Of a stretch of DNA of 10,021 nt, positions 1-5,712 are shown in pieces. The DNA comes from Acidobacteriota bacterium (lineage in GTDB: Bacteria; Acidobacteriota; Terriglobia; Terriglobales; Acidobacteriaceae): positions 1-10,021 of the forward strand of contig JAJYBW010000102.1 in assembly GCA_021778815.1 (NCBI GenBank), given 5' to 3'. The position numbers were made by a program, and so were the translations under genes. Every line of letters begins with the position of its first letter. The first letter of the stretch is position 1. The notes under the pieces are model-generated. The model was not told the DNA's origin. It did not search any database and saw nothing but the letters and a program-made list of their open reading frames with translations.

Positions 1-171
1 CCCGTCATCCTGCTGGACGCAATGGAGTATTGGCAGCCGTTGTTTGCGATGCTCGACCGCGCTGTAGAGGAAGGATTTCTGCAGTTGCAACATCGCCAGC
101 ATGCAATGCGAGCCGCGGGTGTGGCGGACGTCTTCAGGCTGTTGCGGGCGGACCGCCCGGTGCCTCGCTAA
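1..171 (+). CDS. LOG-family (TIGR00730-like) Rossmann-fold protein, C-terminal fragment
   Basis: Frame 1 is open from the window edge to a TAA at 169-171 and encodes the last 56 residues of a protein whose start lies outside the window. The segment with YWQPLFAMLDRAVEEGF, followed by a His/Arg-rich stretch and a short LLR tail, matches the C-terminal end of LOG/lysine-decarboxylase-like proteins (TIGR00730; cytokinin-riboside 5'-monophosphate phosphoribohydrolases). That end usually reads as N-x-x-GYYDPLL, then a helix with HAVEEGF. Family members hydrolyse nucleoside 5'-monophosphates to the free base and ribose 5-phosphate. The catalytic PGGxGT motif would lie upstream of the window, so activity cannot be judged here. 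The 3' end overlaps the 3' end of the convergent DUF971 gene by 38 bp. The family call rests on a short piece and is fairly but not fully secure. Confidence 0.72.
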   Translation, partial: PVILLDAMEYWQPLFAMLDRAVEEGFLQLQHRQHAMRAAGVADVFRLLRADRPVPR

Positions 172-598
172 AGTTGGCGTGACACGCATCGCAATTGCAG
201 ACCGACCGCAGATAGTGCCAGGAATAAATGCCGCTTGTATGGCCATCGTTCCAATCGAAGCTGATGGCATATCGACCGACCGGGTTGACTTTGTTGGGTC
301 GCACCGCCGGTTTGAAGATCGGCAATGCTGTTTTCGGTTCGGGCTTCTGCTCTCCTGGCGCCCGGCCTTCCGCTTCGCGTTCTTCAACGCAGGTGGCGCA
401 GGGGCAGGCGGCACGCAACCAGGCAAAGGTCCAGTGGCTGGTGTGGCCATCTTTCCAGACAATTTCGACCCCAGTGCCATCTGTCTGGTTGACGCGGACA
501 TGCTGGGGATCGATGGCTTCGCGCGAAAATTCTTTCTCTGCGCCGGGGGCTTTGCGGGCGACATCGTCCGGAAGAATGCGGATGCCTTCGTGGCTCAT
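134..598 (-). CDS. DUF971 / gamma-butyrobetaine hydroxylase-like N-terminal domain protein
   Basis: This is a 154-residue soluble protein built from one DUF971 (GBBH-like_N) domain. It shows the W-x-DGH half twice: residues 48-70 (WKDGH, then LRAACPCATC) and 116-139 (WNDGH, TSGIYSW, then LRSVCNCDAC). Cys65, Cys67, Cys70 and a later His, probably His120, correspond to the three-Cys one-His zinc site known from the N-terminal domain of gamma-butyrobetaine hydroxylase. The second CxCxxC at 134-139 is an additional potential metal site. The catalytic dioxygenase domain of GBBH is absent, so it is not an oxygenase itself. Bacterial stand-alone members are poorly characterised, and some occur near or fused to Fe-S carrier genes. 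The ATG lies 9 bp after the stop of the membrane haem protein gene and has no clear Shine-Dalgarno, which suggests coupled translation. The C-terminal Pro/Gly/Ala tail is antisense to the LOG gene end. Confidence 0.88.
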   Translation of the reverse strand: MSHEGIRILPDDVARKAPGAEKEFSREAIDPQHVRVNQTDGTGVEIVWKDGHTSHWTFAWLRAACPCATCVEEREAEGRAPGEQKPEPKTALPIFKPAVRPNKVNPVGRYAISFDWNDGHTSGIYSWHYLRSVCNCDACHANFSEAPGGPPATA

Positions 599-607
599 AT
601 TGTTGTT

Positions 608-1321
608 CTACACCTGAACTCGATGGGCTGTCTGTGCTCGCCGCCTCTGAAATCCGAGCAACTGCAATGTCAGCGTGATCGCACCGCAGCTAACAACGAT
701 AGCGACAAACGGTACGCGCTGTTTCTCCATTATTTGGTAGGCAATCGTGTGCAACAACGCAAACAGGAACAGAACGTAGTTCCAGCGCTGCAGCTGTTTC
801 CATCGCGGAGTGCCCAGGCGGCGCAACGCGTAATCGCTGGATGTGACGAAGAGGAGAAGCAGGATGATCGTCGCAATCGAGCCAGTGTAATTGGCGAAGC
901 CGAAAATATCGTGTCGCAGCGGAAAGGTATGTCCCTCGCTTGGCTGGTACACAAAATACAGCCAGGGGCGTCCACGTAGATGTACGCAAAGTCCGATGAC
1001 TGTGTGGAAAATGCCGAGGATCCCCGCCCAGATTCCGACGTCTCGCCGAAGGTCGCTTGATACTGGAGTGCGTTGGTCCTGTAACAGTTTCCACGGTCCA
1101 ATGCAAAGCGTGATGACCAGCAAGATCAGAGCCGGATATGCAGTCGAGAAGCTTAGTCTGGTGACAACGTCACGATAAGGGCACGTGATGTAGAGCAAGA
1201 ACACGGCAACGGCCGTCGCGAGTAGCAGAAAGAGATGGTTCATCCATAATCGATGAATCAGGCGTTTTGTTGGACGATTTACAAAAGCTTGCGCAGCCTT
1301 GCTCGTAGCATTCGTCGTCAA
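608..1321 (-). CDS. Ferric-reductase-like / MsrQ-like six-helix haem membrane protein
   Basis: With the start chosen here the product is 237 residues. A basic N-terminus is followed by six predicted membrane helices at about 28-47, 61-80, 94-114, 144-165, 179-197 and 203-223. The helix-3 segment RRDVGIWAGILGIFH, with His106 and His114, and the helix-5 LLHTIAYQ with His191 match the haem-ligand pattern of the ferric reductase-like domain (PF01794), which includes MsrQ and YedZ. Such proteins carry electrons across the inner membrane via b haem. No FAD/NAD domain follows, so a partner would be needed. The start is uncertain. A TTG at 1321-1319 overlaps the TGA of the TauE gene as TTGA and keeps the basic N-terminus, with a weak GGAA upstream. 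An ATG at 1243 would give 211 residues but has no Shine-Dalgarno. It is cotranscribed with its neighbours by position. A specific MsrQ role is unproven because no msrP is visible. Confidence 0.82.
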   Translation of the reverse strand: MTTNATSKAAQAFVNRPTKRLIHRLWMNHLFLLLATAVAVFLLYITCPYRDVVTRLSFSTAYPALILLVITLCIGPWKLLQDQRTPVSSDLRRDVGIWAGILGIFHTVIGLCVHLRGRPWLYFVYQPSEGHTFPLRHDIFGFANYTGSIATIILLLLFVTSSDYALRRLGTPRWKQLQRWNYVLFLFALLHTIAYQIMEKQRVPFVAIVVSCGAITLTLQLLGFQRRRAQTAHRVQV

Positions 1322-2103
1322 TACAGTTTCCAGAAAAAGTAGAGGGTCACAATGCAGCCCATGGTGACGACCAGCCCTCGGATGCCGCGAGGTTTGTGCT
1401 TGCGTGCAGCGCGTGCGGTGAGATAGCCGCCAAGGCTGCCTGCAATCATCATGGCAGCGCCATAGCGCCACAGAACCGCTCCATAAAAAATAAAGGTCGC
1501 AGCTGCAATCGTATTGGAAGTGCTGGTGATCACAGTTTTCAGCGCGTTGATTTCGTGCACACTGTCGATGCCGGCAAAGCTGAGGGTGGCCATAATCAAC
1601 AGGCCCGCGCCGGCGCCGAAAAAACCGACGTAGAGCGAGATGGCAAAAATTCCGAGGGGCAGCAGAAAGCGCGCCACCGGCCGCAATCCGCTTGCATGGG
1701 CTTCATGTTTTCCCTGAAACACGCGCTGCTGCAGTGTAGGCCCCACCGCAAATAGTAATGTCGCGATCAGCAGCAACCATGGCACCATGCGGAGGAAAGT
1801 TTGCTGGCGTGTGGCCAGCAGGAGCCGCGCTCCCAGCAGGCCGCCTACAAATGCCGCGGTCAGCAGGGCTGGCAGCATGGTGTGGAATCGCCGTAACTCT
1901 CGTCGATAAGCCGCCGCGGAGGTGATTTGCCCGGGCAGCAAAGCCACCGTGTTGGTGGCGTTGGCATGCACCGGCAAGACGCCAACTTGCAACAGTGCAG
2001 GGAACGACAGCAACGATCCGCCGCCGGCAATCGCGTTGATACCCCCGGCTACGAAAGCCGCGGAGCATAGCCACGCGAGATGGATCAGAGGAGAAGATAG
2101 CAC
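1318..2103 (-). CDS. TauE/SafE-family membrane transporter (sulfite exporter-like)
   Basis: This is a 261-residue polytopic inner-membrane protein of the TauE/SafE (formerly DUF81) family. Two family repeats are visible: residues 19-37 (AGGINAIAGGGSLLSFPAL) with the following NATNTVALLPG at 48-58, and residues 159-177 (VGFFGAGAGLLIMATLSFA) with the following NALKT at 186-190. Seven to eight hydrophobic segments span the protein. Characterised members export sulfite, sulfoacetate or related organosulfur anions, but substrate cannot be read from the sequence. The start is GTG at 2103; no other start codon except a rare CTG lies upstream before a stop. No Shine-Dalgarno precedes it, while a TACAAT box ends 9 bases before the GTG, so a leaderless message is possible. 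It lies 75 bp downstream of the LysR gene and overlaps the haem-protein start by 4 bases. Confidence 0.93.
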   Translation of the reverse strand: MLSSPLIHLAWLCSAAFVAGGINAIAGGGSLLSFPALLQVGVLPVHANATNTVALLPGQITSAAAYRRELRRFHTMLPALLTAAFVGGLLGARLLLATRQQTFLRMVPWLLLIATLLFAVGPTLQQRVFQGKHEAHASGLRPVARFLLPLGIFAISLYVGFFGAGAGLLIMATLSFAGIDSVHEINALKTVITSTSNTIAAATFIFYGAVLWRYGAAMMIAGSLGGYLTARAARKHKPRGIRGLVVTMGCIVTLYFFWKLY

Positions 2104-2150
2104 TAATTGAGATTGTAGCGTGCGACGATTTGCCGGTGTTGGAGCGACGA
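2101..2150 (-). promoter_or_regulatory. Candidate promoter/operator of the TauE-led unit
   Basis: On the minus strand a TACAAT hexamer (plus 2112-2117, approximately) lies just before the GTG of the TauE gene, at a distance that would put transcription initiation at or next to the start codon. No good -35 box is seen 16-18 bases upstream. Two exact copies of TCGTCGC (plus strand GCGACGA at 2122-2128 and 2144-2150) are 22 bp apart start to start, about two helical turns, where a regulator such as the adjacent LysR protein could bind. This is pattern reading only. Confidence 0.25.
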
Positions 2151-2178
2151 CCCGTGAAGCACCCTGCCGAATGTTGAC

Positions 2179-3084
2179 TTAGCTAACAGCAGCGTTGCGC
2201 GGCAGACCAACGCTCCCATGCATGATCTCAATGAACGCCTGGGCCGCGCGGCTGAGCGATTTGTCTTTGCGATAGATCAGAACCAGGTCGCGCGCAATTC
2301 GAACATCTTCTAGTTCGACGACGCCCAGCAGTCCTGCGGCAAACTCTGTCGCAGTATTGGAGCGGGCCTGGAACCCAACGCCGACGCCTGCAGCAGCGAA
2401 GCGCTTGATCAGCTCATTCGACTCCAGTTCCATGGAAATCTCTGGCTTGAGCTGCCCATTGGCAAACATCTGATCAATGGCATCTCGTGTACGACCTTGC
2501 TTGGGGAGGATGAGAGGATATGCGGCCACTGCCGCCAGCTTGGTGGTGGGCTTGCTCGTCAGCGGATGACCTGCGGCTGTGATAACGACCATTTCATCCT
2601 TGTGAACGGGCACAATGGTCAGGCGCGGATCGTTGACCGGTTGGGTGGTCACGCCGAAATCAACTTCCTGCGACAAGACAGCTTCCAGCGTTCGAGAGCG
2701 TTCGTGGCGGGCAATGGAAACGGACACGCGAGGATACTTGCCTTTGAACTGGGCAAACACCTGCGGCAGAATGTAAAGGCAGGTCGCCTCATTGGCACTG
2801 ACGACGAGTTGGCCGCGAGGCGTACGAGCCATTTCCGCCAGCGCACGAACAATGTTGCGGCGCGCCTGCAAGGTCTCTTCGGCATATTCTAAAAAAAGTC
2901 TGCCGCCTCCAGTCAGTGTGACACGGCCACCGGTTCGGTCAAACAATCTGGCGCCGATATCTTCTTCCAGAGCGCGGATCTGCGCAGAAATGGCTGGCTG
3001 GGTGCGAAAAAGTCTCTCCGCTGCGCGCGAAAAGCTGGCGTTACGCGCGACCTCGACAAACGCTTTGAGTTGCTCAAAATCCAT
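2179..3084 (-). CDS. LysR-type transcriptional regulator
   Basis: This 301-residue protein has the usual LysR length and layout. The N-terminal winged helix-turn-helix covers about residues 3-62, with FSRAAERLFRTQPAISAQI and then LEEDIGARLFDR as the family signature. The co-inducer-binding domain runs from about 90 to 293, with typical features such as the two alpha/beta lobes and GVGVGF at 234-239. It should act as a cytoplasmic tetramer that responds to a small molecule; the ligand cannot be inferred. It is encoded on the same strand as, and immediately before, the TauE-type transporter, so that transporter unit is its most likely target. This same-strand arrangement differs from the common divergent LysR layout. 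The ATG at 3084 gives the canonical MDFEQLKAFVEVA start, although no Shine-Dalgarno is evident upstream. Confidence 0.96.
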   Translation of the reverse strand: MDFEQLKAFVEVARNASFSRAAERLFRTQPAISAQIRALEEDIGARLFDRTGGRVTLTGGGRLFLEYAEETLQARRNIVRALAEMARTPRGQLVVSANEATCLYILPQVFAQFKGKYPRVSVSIARHERSRTLEAVLSQEVDFGVTTQPVNDPRLTIVPVHKDEMVVITAAGHPLTSKPTTKLAAVAAYPLILPKQGRTRDAIDQMFANGQLKPEISMELESNELIKRFAAAGVGVGFQARSNTATEFAAGLLGVVELEDVRIARDLVLIYRKDKSLSRAAQAFIEIMHGSVGLPRNAAVS

Positions 3085-3129
3085 GGGTCAATACGAATCC
3101 GGAACTGCTGCATCCGAGCTAGCACAGCC

Positions 3130-3147
3130 AATATAAAAATTTGCTAT
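3130..3147 (-). promoter_or_regulatory. Candidate LysR autoregulatory box overlapping a -10-like element
   Basis: On the minus strand the 15-mer at 3147-3133 begins ATA and ends TAT, and fits the LysR-box form T-N11-A within an imperfect dyad (5 of 7 possible pairs match). It overlaps a TATATT hexamer (3135-3130) that could serve as a -10 element about 45 bp before the ATG of the LysR gene. The -35 region is poor. LysR proteins commonly repress their own promoter by binding such a site; that this one does is inference. Confidence 0.3.
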
Positions 3148-3208
3148 TTGAAGAATAAAGGAAATCTATTCCAGTGTACCTGCGATCCTGAGAAAGGAAC
3201 TGTGAACG

Positions 3209-3243
3209 CCGACCGCAAAATATCCAGGATTGCATCGGTCAGG
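3209..3243 (-). other. Imperfect stem-loop after the secreted-protein gene
   Basis: About 19 bases past the stop of the secreted-protein gene, the minus-strand transcript could pair CUGACCG with CGGUCGG (seven pairs, one G-U). Alternatively it could pair GACC/GGUC plus GCAA/UUGC around an 11-base loop. No U-tract follows, so it is not a standard intrinsic terminator. It may mark the 3' end of that message before the LysR promoter region. Confidence 0.3.
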
Positions 3244-3261
3244 GTATGCGATAGTTGACTC

Positions 3262-4191
3262 CTAGTGGCTGCTTGGTGCGGACGGTGCGGGGCTCTGCGG
3301 AGTGGGCTGGGATGCGCCCTGAGGGTTCTTCTGGGCAGCTTCTCGGGCTCGCTTCTCTGCTTTTTTCCGCTTATAGTGACTGGCGATGTCGGGCCAGAAT
3401 TCGATGAGTTCAGCACCGATTGCGCCTTCGACCGTGACGGTAAGTCCGCGCTGAAGGGTGTCTGACACAGTACGTTCCTCGGCGGGATAGTAGACGTTGG
3501 AAATGGCGGCCCCGATCAGGTTTCCGGCTACGTTGGCATAATTCGGTCCCCAGGTTCCGTCATCGCGTTTGCACCATCCTGTACTTCCAGCAGCCCACAG
3601 GGCGCGAGTGATGAATTTTCCTTTGCCCCTCTGGTAATAGCGCGGATCTTCATGCAAAAGACTGGGTAGAACCGCGTTCCCGAAGAAGTTGCCGGTGAAG
3701 TAATCGGTATACGCAGCGCCATACCGCTTGGCATAGCCTTGCATACCCTGCCCGTACGCAGAGAAATCATCATCGGCCTGCGATATGCCTGCAACCACGG
3801 CAGTCAGGACGAATGGCCACGGATCGGTGACGCTCTTGAAGAACAATTGATACTTCTGGCGAGGGCTAAGTGGAAGGGCGTTGTGATTTTGGGTGGTGTT
3901 AAACGTTGCCATCACACCCAGGATGCGCTGCTTCTCCTGCAGCCGGAGTTGTTGCTCTGCCGTCAGAGGCGGGATTGCTTGCGTGCCCTGGGAGGAGGTG
4001 CTCTGACCCGCAGGCACTACAGTGTCCGTCGCTGGTACGGAATGTTTCGGAGAATCGGCCTGTTGAAGGGTCGGCAAGGGATTGTCTGGCAGGGTCAGTG
4101 AAGCGCTGGCCGATTGCGATTGTGCAAGCGGGGCCGCAAGAAAGAAGATCACGGCCATCGAAGCAGCCGCCCACCGACTGATCTGAGTCAA
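3262..4191 (-). CDS. Secreted protein of unknown function, acidobacterial-type family
   Basis: This 309-residue protein has a clear signal peptide: basic-polar MTQISRW, a hydrophobic stretch at 8-23, and likely cleavage near AQS/QSASA. A Ser/Pro/Thr-rich linker (about 28-75) comes next, then a conserved-looking core (about 88-270). The core includes RILGVMATFNTT, LPLSPRQKYQLFFKS, DPWPF, YGQGMQGYAKRYGAAY, a Gly/Phe-rich FFGNAVLPSLLHEDPRYY, WGPNYANVAGN and SNVYYPAEER. A Lys/Arg/Ala-rich helix at 272-287 and a Pro/Ser/Gln tail end the chain. I associate this core with a protein family common in Acidobacteria, but I know of no function. Export to the periplasm or outer membrane is the only safe inference. 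Translation starts at TTG, supported by AGAGG six bases upstream. It stands alone between gaps of 233 and 177 bp, so it is probably monocistronic. Confidence 0.85.
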   Translation of the reverse strand: MTQISRWAAASMAVIFFLAAPLAQSQSASASLTLPDNPLPTLQQADSPKHSVPATDTVVPAGQSTSSQGTQAIPPLTAEQQLRLQEKQRILGVMATFNTTQNHNALPLSPRQKYQLFFKSVTDPWPFVLTAVVAGISQADDDFSAYGQGMQGYAKRYGAAYTDYFTGNFFGNAVLPSLLHEDPRYYQRGKGKFITRALWAAGSTGWCKRDDGTWGPNYANVAGNLIGAAISNVYYPAEERTVSDTLQRGLTVTVEGAIGAELIEFWPDIASHYKRKKAEKRAREAAQKNPQGASQPTPQSPAPSAPSSH

Positions 4192-4340
4192 ACGGAACCT
4201 CTATCTTGCGAAAAAGTATGGCCTTTCTCGGCCAAGCCCAGTGAATTCCCTGGCAAATCAGTGGAGTGGGTCCGCGCCGACCAAATCTCACGCGAGACGT
4301 TCGCATGCACAACTCATATTCGAGCGAAGCAGCCGCCCAC
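4159..4340. repeat. 16-bp exact direct repeat spanning the start of the secreted-protein gene
   Basis: CGAAGCAGCCGCCCAC occurs at 4159-4174, inside the signal-peptide coding region (residues about 6-11), and again at 4325-4340 in the upstream intergenic DNA, in the same orientation and 166 bp apart. Neither copy extends further as an exact match. The rest of the 4192-4424 gap holds an AT-rich patch around 4360-4387, containing the palindrome ACAATTGT, and a small GGCC-loop-GGCC inverted repeat near 4220-4235. No gene was found in it. Confidence 0.6.
4198..4202 (-). promoter_or_regulatory. Ribosome binding site supporting a TTG start
   Basis: AGAGG on the minus strand lies six bases before the TTG at 4191-4189. 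It fixes the start of the secreted protein so that the signal peptide begins MTQISRW; the next in-frame ATG (residue 12) would cut into the hydrophobic core of the signal peptide. Confidence 0.65.
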
Positions 4341-4424
4341 GATGCAAACCCGCAGAAAAGACAATTGTTGCTATTTTAAATTACATTGACGCGAGTTATT
4401 GGCGGTGTTCGCGGAATCACGGCG

Positions 4425-5597
4425 CTAAATGGAAAGAGCCTGCCCTGCGCAGAAGCCGGATGCCCAGGCCCATTGAAAGTTGAAGCCACCTAAATGGCCG
4501 GTGACGTCGACCACCTCGCCGATGAAAAACAGCCGCGGCATCTTTCGACACTCCAGTGTCTTGGCGGACAGCTCGTTGGTGTCGATGCCGCCCGCCGTGA
4601 CTTCCGCTTTGGCATATCCTTCGGTGCCGGCAGGCACCACGGTCCAGTGATGCAACCGGCTTTCCCACTCCCTCAGGGAGTGATTGTTCCACTCTTCAGG
4701 TGGATGCAGCGTCAGCCAGCGATCGGCCAGACGATGGGGAAGAGTAGCGCGCAATAATCTCTTGGCGGTCTCCGAATTTCTCGGGAGCTTCGGATCGTCC
4801 CATGGCCGGGTCCATGCATTGTTTGGAGCCAGATCGATCTCGATCGCGAGGCCCGGCTTCCAATAGGAAGAAATCTGCAGGATGGCTGGGCCGCTTAAAC
4901 CGCGATGAGTGAAAAGCATGTTCTCGCGAAACTGCATCGCGCCGCATCGCACCGAGACAGAAGCGGCAACTCCGGCGAGATCGGCATAGTTGGCCAGATC
5001 GTCGTTTGAAAATAGCAGCGGCACCAAGGCAGGGCGACAAGGTTGAATGGCGATACCAAATTGATTGGCCAGTTGATACCCGAGGGATGTTGCGCCCATC
5101 TTAGGAATCGATAGACCGCCAGTCGCGACGACTAAGGCTGCGCAGGAATAAACGGCATCCTGAGTGCGAATTTCAAAATCATTGGAGTGGCTCACCTTTT
5201 CAACATGGGTGTTCAAAAAGATCTGCACGCCAGCGTCGCGACATTCCGTCTCCAGCAACGCGACAATGTCGCGAGCGGAACGATCGCAGAAGAGTTGGCC
5301 GAGCGTCTTCTCGTGATAGGGAATTTGATGTTTGGTGACTAAGGCAAGAAAATCCTGCGGAGTGTAACGAGCCAGCGCCGACTTGCAAAAATGTGGATTG
5401 GCGGAGATGAAATTCTCCGGTCTGCAATGGATATTGGTAAAGTTGCAGCGGCCGCCGCCGGAGATCAGAATCTTCTTCCCAATTTTGTCCGAGTGGTCCA
5501 CCACAGCCACTCGCTTGCCGTGCTTTCCGGCCTCGATGGCGCACATGAGGCCTGCCGCGCCGGCGCCGAGAATAAGAACATCGAAAACATAGGTCAC
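4425..5597 (-). CDS. BaiN/HI0933-family NAD(P)/FAD-dependent oxidoreductase
   Basis: This 390-residue flavoprotein has the typical length of the HI0933/YhiN/BaiN family (TIGR00275-like). An N-terminal FAD-binding Rossmann motif GAGAAG lies at 11-16, with Asp34 ending the second strand. The hallmark SGGGRCNFTN is at 46-55, an ATGG motif at 158-161 followed by SIPKMGATSLGY, HRGLSGPAIL at 231-240, and a C-terminal FIGEVVDVTGHLGGFNFQWAWASG at about 358-381 that closes the FAD site. Family members are cytoplasmic flavin oxidoreductases; the one named BaiN acts in bile-acid dehydroxylation, but most members have unknown substrates, so the symbol is withheld. The GTG start is the only reasonable one upstream of the FAD motif before an in-frame stop, and it has no obvious Shine-Dalgarno. 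A strong stem-loop lies 34-64 bases upstream in the leader. Confidence 0.93.
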   Translation of the reverse strand: MTYVFDVLILGAGAAGLMCAIEAGKHGKRVAVVDHSDKIGKKILISGGGRCNFTNIHCRPENFISANPHFCKSALARYTPQDFLALVTKHQIPYHEKTLGQLFCDRSARDIVALLETECRDAGVQIFLNTHVEKVSHSNDFEIRTQDAVYSCAALVVATGGLSIPKMGATSLGYQLANQFGIAIQPCRPALVPLLFSNDDLANYADLAGVAASVSVRCGAMQFRENMLFTHRGLSGPAILQISSYWKPGLAIEIDLAPNNAWTRPWDDPKLPRNSETAKRLLRATLPHRLADRWLTLHPPEEWNNHSLREWESRLHHWTVVPAGTEGYAKAEVTAGGIDTNELSAKTLECRKMPRLFFIGEVVDVTGHLGGFNFQWAWASGFCAGQALSI

Positions 5598-5630
5598 TTT
5601 GGTGGGCCGAGGCAGAGAACTTCTCCATTA

Positions 5631-5661
5631 TGCCTGCTTGTCGAGGAAGCCGACGCAGGCA
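5631..5661 (-). other. Strong stem-loop between the SCO and flavoprotein genes
   Basis: TGCCTGC (5631-5637) pairs exactly with GCAGGCA (5655-5661), and inside it GTCG (5640-5643) pairs with CGAC (5651-5654) around a 7-base loop. This gives 11 base pairs with a single 2-base bulge. It lies 51 bases past the stop of the SCO gene and 33 bases before the flavoprotein GTG. There is no T-run on either side, so it is not a textbook intrinsic terminator. It could be a transcript-end structure or a 5' leader element. Confidence 0.5.
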
Positions 5662-5712
5662 GCACCTTGGCACCCGATTGGTGTGCAAAGACTCAGGCGA
5701 TGCGGATGGAAC

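Noticed and set aside
101..979. A 292-codon plus-strand frame opposite the DUF971 and haem-protein genes
   Set aside because: It is antisense to two genes with clear domain motifs and has no recognisable family features.
3141..4376. The 9-mer TTGCTATTT present upstream of both the LysR and the secreted-protein genes as a shared operator
   Set aside because: A 9-bp match between two AT-rich gaps is plausible by chance, and the second site lacks the T-N11-A dyad.
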